Source of the DNA: JAJZKE01 sp963762395
Lineage (GTDB): Bacteria > Patescibacteriota > Saccharimonadia > Saccharimonadales > UBA4665
NCBI GenBank assembly: GCA_963762395.1
Contig: CAVXKL010000004.1
Span: 248,001-312,000 of the forward strand
Length of the DNA: 64,000 nucleotides
Direction: 5' to 3'
Below are positions 40,549 through 48,133 of this stretch, piece by piece. A program made the position numbers and the translations under genes. The notes beneath the pieces are model-generated. The model did no database searches. It saw only the letters and a program-made list of their open reading frames with translations, and was not told the DNA's origin. The stretch's first letter is position 1. Each line of letters begins with the position of its first letter.

Positions 40549-42282
40549 ATGGCTGAAGACCCTAAAAACACCATTTATATAGATGTCGATGACGAAATAA
40601 CAGGCGTCATAGACAAAGTATTAGACAACCCCAGCAAGATGGTATCTTTAGTCTTACCTAAACGAGCCTCAGTCTTCCAAAGTATCGTCAACATGAAGCT
40701 TCTGAAACGAAAAGCAGATGAATCAAATAAAGACATAGTTCTTGTTACAAGTGAAGAAAGTCTATTGCCGCTTGCTGGTGCAGTCGGACTTCACGTTGCT
40801 AAAAATCTGGCTTCAAAACCAGAAATCCCAGCTCCGCCAGTAGTTAAAGGAGAAACAGTTGAAGCCGTAGAAGATGAATCTGTTCCTAAGTTCGACAAAG
40901 AAACAGGTGAAGGCTCAGTCGATCTAAAAAACCTAGCCCTAGATGAAATAGATAAAACGGCAAAGAAATCCAGCCCAATTGACGAAGACACTATTGAACT
41001 GGACAACACTGATGCTAACACACCAACAGATACAGCTATGCCGGCAGCAGCTATTGCTGCCGCTGAAGCTAAAAAGAAAACCAAGAAGAACAAAGGTCTT
41101 AAGATTCCAAACTTTGAGCGCTTTAGGTTATATGCTCTTTTAATAGGCTCCCTGCTGCTTATAATCATTGTCTTTTGGATATTAATGTTTAAGGTCTGGC
41201 CTCACGCCACCATAGATATTAAGACTAACTCCCAGAATATTAATACTAACTTAACATTTAATCTAAGCACATCAACAACAAGCCTAGATAAATCTACCAA
41301 CACAGTTCCGGCCAAGCAGGTATCTGAAACAAAGACTTACACGGCCACTGTTAATGCTACTGGTCAGCAAAATAACGGCACGCTGGCAACTGGTAATATA
41401 CAATTATCCGCCGGTGCCTGTAGTTTAAATCAGCCTGCCTCTATCCCTGCAGGAATTGGTACGCTTGCTGACAACTTAACATATATAATTCAAGACCAAG
41501 TTACGTTCGTGTCCGTTACGCAGAATCATCAGTGCACTTGGCAAGGACAGACTCAAAGTGGCAGTAACAATATACCGGTTACAGCTCAAAAAGGCGGCTC
41601 TAATTATAATGTCAACAGTGCTACTTTTACCGTCAGTTACAGCGGCAACAACTATAGCGGAATTGGATCAGCCACTAATGGCACCGATGATATCGTCACG
41701 GTTGTCTCTCAAACGGACATTAATAACGCCGAGAACAAAGTATCTACTAATACGTCAGGTGCTAAAAATGACTTAACTAACGAACTAACAACCGGAGCCA
41801 ACTTCTATCCGCTTGATGCAACTTTCGTAGCTGGTAGCCCGACCATATCACCCAATGCTTCAGCCGGCACAGCCGCTAGCAGCGTTACCGTTACCGAAAC
41901 TGTTAAATACACCATGTACGGAGTTATTGAAAGCGATCTTAAGTCACTTCTAAATAGCAGTATCTTGTCCCAGGTAGGATCTAGTCAGAACATATTGAAC
42001 AACGGTCTTAATAGCGCTAGTTATACAATTGGTTCAAGTCCAACGTCACTAACCATAACAACTAATGCTATCGTTGGCCCAAACCTTAATGTAAACACCT
42101 TAAAGAAAGAAGTGGTTGGTCAAAAAGCAGGTGCCATTGAATCTCTGATTAAGGCAAATTCAAACGTTTCAGGTGTGTCAGTTAACTTTAGTCCTTTCTA
42201 TGTCTCACAAGCTCCCGGAACTAGTCACATAACAATTAATATTGCCAAGCCGACTAACAGCCCAGCTAATGGATCACAGTAA
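40549..42282 (+). CDS. membrane protein with baseplate-J-like extracellular domain
   Basis: A 577-residue protein. Residues 1-100 form a cytoplasmic alpha/beta domain (YIDVDDEITGVIDKVLDNP, LKRKADESNKDIVLVTSEE). An acidic, Ala-rich linker and a basic stop (KKKTKKNKG) follow. One membrane helix is near residues 198-222, then a long Thr/Ser/Asn-rich beta domain resembling baseplate J-like repeats. It is probably a bitopic surface protein. Placement behind an FtsA/PilM-like gene recalls PilM-PilN pairs. Function is not established. Confidence 0.65.
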   Translation: MAEDPKNTIYIDVDDEITGVIDKVLDNPSKMVSLVLPKRASVFQSIVNMKLLKRKADESNKDIVLVTSEESLLPLAGAVGLHVAKNLASKPEIPAPPVVKGETVEAVEDESVPKFDKETGEGSVDLKNLALDEIDKTAKKSSPIDEDTIELDNTDANTPTDTAMPAAAIAAAEAKKKTKKNKGLKIPNFERFRLYALLIGSLLLIIIVFWILMFKVWPHATIDIKTNSQNINTNLTFNLSTSTTSLDKSTNTVPAKQVSETKTYTATVNATGQQNNGTLATGNIQLSAGACSLNQPASIPAGIGTLADNLTYIIQDQVTFVSVTQNHQCTWQGQTQSGSNNIPVTAQKGGSNYNVNSATFTVSYSGNNYSGIGSATNGTDDIVTVVSQTDINNAENKVSTNTSGAKNDLTNELTTGANFYPLDATFVAGSPTISPNASAGTAASSVTVTETVKYTMYGVIESDLKSLLNSSILSQVGSSQNILNNGLNSASYTIGSSPTSLTITTNAIVGPNLNVNTLKKEVVGQKAGAIESLIKANSNVSGVSVNFSPFYVSQAPGTSHITINIAKPTNSPANGSQ

Positions 42283-42694
42283 CAAAGATAAAGAGGGCCA
42301 TATCCTGGCCTTAGATATTGGTGAAGAGAGGGTAGGTGTAGCCATCGCCAGTCTAAAAGCAAAAATAGCTTCTCCCTTAATTACCCTGCCTAATGACTCA
42401 AACTTTCTTAGCAGTCTTAAGAAAACCATAGAATCATACAACATCACTAAAATTATTGTTGGTTTGCCTCGCTCACTCAATGGTAACAACACCGATCAAA
42501 CCATTAAGACGTTAGACTTTATTAATCATTTAGAAAAAGACTTAAAACAAGAAATTGTTACTCAGGACGAAGCCCTAAGTAGTATCCGAGCGGAAGAACA
42601 ACTAGAAACTCGTGGTAAGATATTTGCTAAGGCAGACATAGACAAACTGGCTGCCTGTTTAATTTTAGAGGACTATTTGAATGAGCAAGTATAA
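42269..42694 (+). CDS. ruvX: YqgF/RuvX pre-16S rRNA nuclease
   Basis: A 141-residue RNase H-fold protein from the ATG at 42269, overlapping the upstream gene by 14 nt; a 42242 start would be longer but is unneeded. Motifs: LALDIGEERVGVA with the first catalytic Asp, IIVGLPRSLNGN, and TQDEALSS with the second acidic pair. YqgF matures the 16S rRNA 5' end. It overlaps mltG by 14 nt, a gene order seen in many bacteria. Confidence 0.88.
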   Translation: MDHSNKDKEGHILALDIGEERVGVAIASLKAKIASPLITLPNDSNFLSSLKKTIESYNITKIIVGLPRSLNGNNTDQTIKTLDFINHLEKDLKQEIVTQDEALSSIRAEEQLETRGKIFAKADIDKLAACLILEDYLNEQV

Positions 42695-43736
42695 GCTTGA
42701 GAAAAAGAATCACCGCTTACCACGCCGAGTGGTAATAGTCTGTCTTATCGTCATCATCGCCTTTATCGCCGGCAGTATATTTGTTAGACGTATCTATGAT
42801 GTCCGCCTCAAACCAGCTTCTAGTTCATCAGTTTCACAGATAGTGACTATTAACTCCGGCAGTTCGGTCAAAAACATCGCCGATGAACTGGCCAGTGACC
42901 ATTTAATCAAAAGCTCCTGGGCAATGCAGCTTTATGTCCACAGTTCTAATTTAACGGATAAACTTCAGGCTGGTACTTATGATCTAGCACCGGATGAATC
43001 AACCCAGTATATAGTTAATATATTAACGACCGGTAAAATTGCTTCTAAGCTAGTTACAATTTTACCGGGTATTAGAATCGACCAAGTTAGAGCCGATCTA
43101 ATTAATGACGGTTATAGCCCAGCCGAGGTTAGCTACGCTCTAAATCCCAGCATATATAGAAGCCTGCCGGTTATGAGTTTTGTCCCAGCCGGCAGCAGTA
43201 CCCTAGAAGGTCTGCTTTGGCCAGATTCATTTGAAAAAACATCAACTACTCCCTTAAGCCAGATAATAACTGAATCACTTAACGAAATGGGTCATCACTT
43301 AACGCCAAGCGTCCAGGCAGCCTTTGCCGGGGAAGGCTTGACAACCTACCAGGGACTAATCTTAACCTCCATTGTTAATCAGGAAGTAACCGGGGAGTCA
43401 GTTCAGGTCCAGGTTACCCAAGTATTTTTAAGCCGTCTTAAGACTGACATGCCTCTTGAATCTGACGTAACAGCTAATTACGGTGCTATTGCCGCCGGAC
43501 AGATTCCTAGTTTGAGCTACGACTCGCCATATAACACCTTGCTTAATCCAGGGCTGCCACCAACCCCAATCAGTACCATTTCAGCCAGTTCACTTGAGGC
43601 TACAACTCATCCAGCTAACACTTCCTGGCTATATTTCGTAACCGGAGATAACGGCGTAACCTACTTCTCAACAACCCTGCAGCAGCAGCAAGCTAATACC
43701 GCCCAGTATTGTCACAAACTCTGTTCCGAACCCTAG
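42681..43736 (+). CDS. mltG: endolytic murein transglycosylase MltG
   Basis: A 351-residue protein with one N-terminal membrane helix (about residues 15-36), a LysM-like segment (IVTINSGSSVKNIADELAS) and the YceG catalytic domain: STLEGLLWPDSF, LTSIVNQEVTG, PLESDVTANY, YNTLLNPGLPPTPIS. The conserved SIVEKE reads SIVNQE, so one of the two Glu residues is Asn. The enzyme would cut nascent glycan strands at the outer membrane face and set their length. Confidence 0.88.
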   Translation: MSKYKLEKKNHRLPRRVVIVCLIVIIAFIAGSIFVRRIYDVRLKPASSSSVSQIVTINSGSSVKNIADELASDHLIKSSWAMQLYVHSSNLTDKLQAGTYDLAPDESTQYIVNILTTGKIASKLVTILPGIRIDQVRADLINDGYSPAEVSYALNPSIYRSLPVMSFVPAGSSTLEGLLWPDSFEKTSTTPLSQIITESLNEMGHHLTPSVQAAFAGEGLTTYQGLILTSIVNQEVTGESVQVQVTQVFLSRLKTDMPLESDVTANYGAIAAGQIPSLSYDSPYNTLLNPGLPPTPISTISASSLEATTHPANTSWLYFVTGDNGVTYFSTTLQQQQANTAQYCHKLCSEP

Positions 43737-43790
43737 TTGATTGACCTCTTATCTGTTAACTGATAATATATTGGTAATGTCTATAGGTAA

Positions 43791-43823
43791 TTTAGTTGAT
43801 TTAACAAATCGTCGACAACTAAA
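43791..43823 (+). promoter_or_regulatory. leader hairpin of the LysM-CHAP gene
   Basis: TTTAGTTG (43791-43798) pairs with CAACTAAA (43816-43823). It lies in the 117-nt gap before the GTG start at 43854, downstream of a -10-like GATAAT. Confidence 0.3.
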
Positions 43824-43853
43824 TAGGTTAGATTAAATTTAGTCTTCAATGTA

Positions 43854-44993
43854 GTGGATATACCCTCTATTCATGATATAAACACCGCCCAGGTCAAACA
43901 AAGACTTGAAGCTAAGATAGAGCCCAGACGCCAGCAATACAATAAATGGTCGAGTAAGTTTAAAAGACGTACTGTCCAGCAAAAAACAATCAGGATCGGT
44001 TTATTATCACTGAATCTGTTAATCCTTTTAGTTATCTTTATCTTTGTTTTTCAAAAACCACTTTCTTCTTCTGGTGCCAACACTACGAACAATGTTACCC
44101 AAAATTCACTTAGCTCACTGGCACCCAACCCGCTCGACCAGTTAGCTTCAGCCAATATTGCCCTGACAGTTTCTCAAATGGCCAACTTGCCCGAAACAAA
44201 CGCCATTTCCAACCAGGCAGAAAGCCAGCAAGCTGAACTAGCCATGGCTTCAACGGCAGATAATATTATTGCTAAGCCCCAGGTTACCCAAACAGCCTTA
44301 AAGTCTAGGGCAGACATATCTACATATATTGTTCAACCAGGTGATTCGGTCGCCTCTATCGCCAATAAGTTTGGTGTTACTAGTGACAGTATCTTATGGT
44401 CTAATGACCTAGATGGCAGTGTTATGGTTGGTCAAAAGCTTGTTATTCCACCAGTAAACGGTATCGTCTATACGGTTAAAAGTGGTGATACGCCAGCTTC
44501 CTTAGCCCAAAAGTTCCAGGCCAATGAAGATCAAATTGTAGCCTATAACGATGCCGAGCTAAGCGGTCTATATACCGGCGAGCAGATAATTATCCCAAAC
44601 GGTGTTGAAGCCACGGCCGAGAACACCTATGTCGCAAGCTGGGCACCATCATACGGCTCTAATGGCTACGACTACGGTTACTGTACCTGGTACGTGGCAT
44701 CAGTCATAGCCGTACCAAGCAACTGGGGCAATGCCGCCACCTGGGCCTACTACGCTGCCCAAAGCGGCTGGGATGTAAGCTCAACGCCGACAGTTGGAGC
44801 AATTGCCCAAACAACTTATAAAGACCACGTAGCTATTGTAGAGGCCGTGAACGCTGATGGGACCATATGGATATCTGAGATGAACTCATATGGCCAAGTA
44901 TCTATAACAGATTCCAAGCCAACTGGTGGCTGGGGTGTTGTTGACTGGAAGGATGTACCAGCTAGCGCTTTTCCTAACTATATCACCCACTAA
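43854..44993 (+). CDS. LysM-LysM-CHAP cell-wall hydrolase
   Basis: A 379-residue protein with a GTG start at 43854. One membrane helix (about residues 47-70) exports the rest. Two LysM modules bind glycan: TYIVQPGDSVASIANKFGV (about residue 160) and VYTVKSGDTPASLAQKF (about residue 206). The C-terminal CHAP domain has Cys in YGYCTWYV, His in KDHVAIVE and SEMN. It is probably an amidase or endopeptidase for growth or separation. The CHAP core closely resembles that of the secretion-operon enzyme at 10051, suggesting duplication. Confidence 0.88.
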   Translation: MDIPSIHDINTAQVKQRLEAKIEPRRQQYNKWSSKFKRRTVQQKTIRIGLLSLNLLILLVIFIFVFQKPLSSSGANTTNNVTQNSLSSLAPNPLDQLASANIALTVSQMANLPETNAISNQAESQQAELAMASTADNIIAKPQVTQTALKSRADISTYIVQPGDSVASIANKFGVTSDSILWSNDLDGSVMVGQKLVIPPVNGIVYTVKSGDTPASLAQKFQANEDQIVAYNDAELSGLYTGEQIIIPNGVEATAENTYVASWAPSYGSNGYDYGYCTWYVASVIAVPSNWGNAATWAYYAAQSGWDVSSTPTVGAIAQTTYKDHVAIVEAVNADGTIWISEMNSYGQVSITDSKPTGGWGVVDWKDVPASAFPNYITH

Positions 44994-45019
44994 GTATGAA
45001 ACTGCCTAATCCATTTACT

Positions 45020-45048
45020 TTGCATCTTAAGCTCTATCCTTCTAACAT
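45020..45048 (+). promoter_or_regulatory. promoter of obg
   Basis: TTGCAT (45020-45025), 17 nt, TAACAT (45043-45048), then 8 nt to the ATG at 45057. No Shine-Dalgarno sequence; probably leaderless. Confidence 0.5.
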
Positions 45049-45056
45049 ATATAAGA

Positions 45057-46331
45057 ATGAGTTTTGTTGACAAAGTAAATATTAACCTTGTAGCCGGCAA
45101 GGGAGGTGATGGAAAGCGCAGTTTTCGTCATGAACGCTTTATTAATCGCGGCGGTCCAGACGGCGGTGACGGCGGTAATGGCGGCGATGTAATCCTAAGA
45201 GCTAACCAAAATCAAAACACCCTAGCTAACTTTAGACACAAAAAAATGTTAACTGCCAAAGAAGGCCAACCAGGCGGCAAGAATAAACGTCACGGTAGGA
45301 GCGGTGAAAGTCTAATCATTGATGTTCCCGTAGGCACCGAAATTAATAACTCTGAGGGTAAAATCTTAGCCGATCTAGTCATAGACAATGAACAGGCGGT
45401 CATCGCGGCCGGCGGACGAGGCGGATTCGGCAACGCCCACTTTACTTCCTCAACCAGACAGGCACCTAATTTTGCCGAAAAAGGCGAGCAGGGTGAAAAA
45501 CTAACAGTTACCTTAGAGCTTAAACTAATTGCCGACGTCGGCATTATTGGCTTACCTAATGTTGGTAAATCAACCTTGCTGTCCAGAATGTCTAATGCCC
45601 GTCCGGAAATAGCCGACTATCCGTTTACTACACTGACGCCCAATCTAGGCGTTGTCGATATCGACGATAAAAGCTCCATCTTACTGGCAGATATCCCGGG
45701 CCTAATCGAAGGAGCCGCGGAAGGCAAGGGTCTAGGTCATGAGTTTCTAAGACACATTGAAAGAACTCGGATCATTGTCCACGTCATCGACATATATGAC
45801 GAAAATATTAAGAAGAGCTATAACGTTATCCGAAAAGAACTACTGGCCTATAGTCCAAAATTCATTAAGCTGCATGAAGTTGTTGCCCTAAACAAGATTG
45901 ACGGCTGCAGTGAAGAACTAATTGCCGGCAAACTAAAAGAACTAAAACAAGTATCTAAGGGCTCGGATGTAATAGCTATTTCAGCCCACGCCGGCACTAA
46001 TTTAAATGAGCTTAAATACACCCTTAAACGAAAGCTTGACGAACTGGATAAAATTAAAAAACCACAGGCTGAAATAGCATTACCCATAATTAGTCTTAAG
46101 GACACTGAAGATAGCTTTGAAGTTACCAGTCAAGGCAGTAGCTTTAGGATAACAGGAGTAAAGATAGAAAAGTTTGCCTCCCGAACAGACTTTAATAACA
46201 TTGAAGCAACTGACCGCTTTAAAAACATCCTAAAAAGAACCGGTGCCCTTCATGAACTTAGCAGGCAGGGTATAAAACCTGGCGACAAGGTATATATTGG
46301 CGAAGGCAGCGACATAAACTTCAACTTTTAA
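45057..46331 (+). CDS. obg: GTPase Obg/CgtA
   Basis: A 424-residue ribosome-assembly GTPase. The Gly-rich Obg fold is at residues 1-155 (GGDGKRSFRHERFINRGGPD). The G domain has G1 GLPNVGKSTLLS, G3 DIPGLIEGAAEGKGLGHEFL and G4 NKID, then SAHAG. A C-terminal OCT-like domain (about 345-424) ends in KPGDKVYIGEGSDINF. Essential in most bacteria for 50S maturation. Confidence 0.95.
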   Translation: MSFVDKVNINLVAGKGGDGKRSFRHERFINRGGPDGGDGGNGGDVILRANQNQNTLANFRHKKMLTAKEGQPGGKNKRHGRSGESLIIDVPVGTEINNSEGKILADLVIDNEQAVIAAGGRGGFGNAHFTSSTRQAPNFAEKGEQGEKLTVTLELKLIADVGIIGLPNVGKSTLLSRMSNARPEIADYPFTTLTPNLGVVDIDDKSSILLADIPGLIEGAAEGKGLGHEFLRHIERTRIIVHVIDIYDENIKKSYNVIRKELLAYSPKFIKLHEVVALNKIDGCSEELIAGKLKELKQVSKGSDVIAISAHAGTNLNELKYTLKRKLDELDKIKKPQAEIALPIISLKDTEDSFEVTSQGSSFRITGVKIEKFASRTDFNNIEATDRFKNILKRTGALHELSRQGIKPGDKVYIGEGSDINFNF

Positions 46332-46332
46332 T

Positions 46333-47784
46333 ATGAGCAGCTCAAGCTTTTTCTTTTACGATCTGGAAACATCAGGCATAAGTGCGGCCCAAGACAGAAT
46401 AATGCAGTTTGGCGGCCAGAGAACAGACACTGAATTAAACAAAGTAGGTGATCCAATTGTCATAGATATCCGCTTAACAGCGGACATGTTGCCTCATCCG
46501 GAAGCTCTTTTAATTAGCGGCCTTTCACCCCTAGATAACCTAAAGAAAGGCATATCTGAAGCTGAATTCAGCAAAATATTTAATAATCAAATAGCTAAGC
46601 CGGGCACCATATTTGTTGGCTTTAATAATGTTCGCTTTGACGATGAGTTTATTCGTTACATTAATTATCGCAACTTCTATGATGCCTATTCCTGGCACTG
46701 GCAAAACTCATCATCGCGCTGGGATCTGCTAGACGTCATCAGAATGACCAGAGCTCTAAGACCAGAAGGCATTAACTGGCCCGTGAGCGAAGAGGGCAAA
46801 CCAACCAACAAACTAGAACTATTAACCACTGCCAACAATCTAAAACATGTCAAAGCTCACGATGCTTTGTCTGACGCCCTAGCTACCATTGAAGTAGCTA
46901 AACTAGTCAAACAGAAACAGCCCAAGCTATTTAACTATCTATTAAGCCTTAGGAAGAAAACCACACTTATGAGGGTTATCAAAGAAAACGAAGCCTTAAT
47001 CTACACTTCCTCCCACTATTCTTCTAGAGTTTTACACACCACAATTGTTGCCATCTTAACCATAGATGAAGAAATGGGTACTGCCCTTGTCTTCGACCTA
47101 AGAGAAAACGCTAAGGACTTTCTAGATTTATCCATCGAAGAACTAACTGCCAGATGGAAATATGACCCAACTAGAATAAAGCCAAGACTGCCAGTTAAAA
47201 CAATAAAGCTTAACCGCTGTCCGGCAATAGCGCCTTTGTCTGTCCTAGATGAAACAGCAGCTATGCGGCTAAAACTTAGCATGGCTGAAATAGAAAAGAA
47301 TTTAAACCTTATTAATGAACAAAAAGACGAATTTGCCAAGAAACTAAAAAAGGTGGCCGCCAACCTAGATAAAGAAAGAGAAAAGAGACAACCTAAAATT
47401 AAACCAGCTGACGAAAGACTGTACGACAAATTTATTTCAAGAGCAGATTCAAACCTTTTCACTAAAGCCAGGGAAAGTGCTAAAGAAAACGCTAAACCGG
47501 TTACATTTAGCGAAGCTAGACTTAATGACCTGCTAAAGATATATAAGGCTAGAAACTACCCGGACAAACTAAACGGTGAAGAGATAAATGACTGGCGGGA
47601 ATACGTCAAAACCAAGCTGTTTTACGGTGAGGATAATGCATATAAGGAACTAATAACAAACTTAGATGAGCTAGATAAACTAATCAAAGACAAACAAAAG
47701 AAAAAGCTGCTTCAGGATTTAAGAAGTTACGCCAACACTATCTTAAACGACTATGGAGCTGACTTGCTGGCAGAGGACGTCTGA
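46333..47784 (+). CDS. sbcB: exonuclease I (SbcB-like)
   Basis: A 483-residue DEDDh-type 3'-5' single-strand DNA exonuclease. The first acidic pair is FFYDLETSG (residues 7-15), NNVRFDDEF carries the second Asp, and HDALSDALATIEVAKL the His and last Asp. SH3-like and helical C-terminal regions follow, with a Lys/Glu-rich coiled segment (about residues 315-360). Members act in recombination and mismatch repair. One nt after obg, so co-transcribed. Confidence 0.85.
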   Translation: MSSSSFFFYDLETSGISAAQDRIMQFGGQRTDTELNKVGDPIVIDIRLTADMLPHPEALLISGLSPLDNLKKGISEAEFSKIFNNQIAKPGTIFVGFNNVRFDDEFIRYINYRNFYDAYSWHWQNSSSRWDLLDVIRMTRALRPEGINWPVSEEGKPTNKLELLTTANNLKHVKAHDALSDALATIEVAKLVKQKQPKLFNYLLSLRKKTTLMRVIKENEALIYTSSHYSSRVLHTTIVAILTIDEEMGTALVFDLRENAKDFLDLSIEELTARWKYDPTRIKPRLPVKTIKLNRCPAIAPLSVLDETAAMRLKLSMAEIEKNLNLINEQKDEFAKKLKKVAANLDKEREKRQPKIKPADERLYDKFISRADSNLFTKARESAKENAKPVTFSEARLNDLLKIYKARNYPDKLNGEEINDWREYVKTKLFYGEDNAYKELITNLDELDKLIKDKQKKKLLQDLRSYANTILNDYGADLLAEDV

Positions 47785-47941
47785 TAGTCAGCGAAATAGC
47801 TAGCTTTTTAATTTCACGGCTATAAGAAATATATGAATTGATAAAAATAACAGCCAGAGCAGTAAATATTACTAGCCAAAAATAAAAACCAATTTGAATA
47901 TTTGTCCCAGGAATTAGTCCCAGGACTAAGAACGTCATCAT
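47738..47941 (-). CDS. small two-helix membrane protein
   Basis: A 67-residue protein with two hydrophobic segments (FLVLGLIPGTNIQIGF, then YFWLVIFTALAVIFI) and a basic tail (REIKKLAISLTIRRPL). AAGGGG lies 9 nt before the ATG-ATG start, supporting translation. It overlaps the end of sbcB by 47 nt on the opposite strand. The LGLIPGTNIQI segment has the look of a conserved short protein, but no function is known. Confidence 0.5.
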   Translation of the reverse strand: MMTFLVLGLIPGTNIQIGFYFWLVIFTALAVIFINSYISYSREIKKLAISLTIRRPLPASQLHSRLR

Positions 47942-48102
47942 CGATTCATACCCCTTTTATCTATGTATATATCACTAAATAGCTAAGTAGTCAAATTACT
48001 GTTAGAACTTTCTTATTAAGTCCGGGCCTAATAAGGTTTTTAATGGCCTAAATAACTTATATGAGCTTTCCTTAAGGACTATCTTAAGATCAAATTTTCC
48101 TG

Positions 48103-48108
48103 TATAAT
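48103..48108 (+). promoter_or_regulatory. -10 box of uvrA
   Basis: TATAAT at 48103-48108. The TTG start at 48134 follows a TTTGGAG ribosome-binding site (48122-48128). Confidence 0.5.
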
Positions 48109-48133
48109 TGACGCACTAAAATTTGGAGTAAAA

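Noticed and set aside
47016..47462. A 148-codon minus-strand frame inside sbcB
   Set aside because: It is a shadow of the sbcB coding frame: no ribosome-binding site and a Ser/Leu-rich composition typical of antisense frames.
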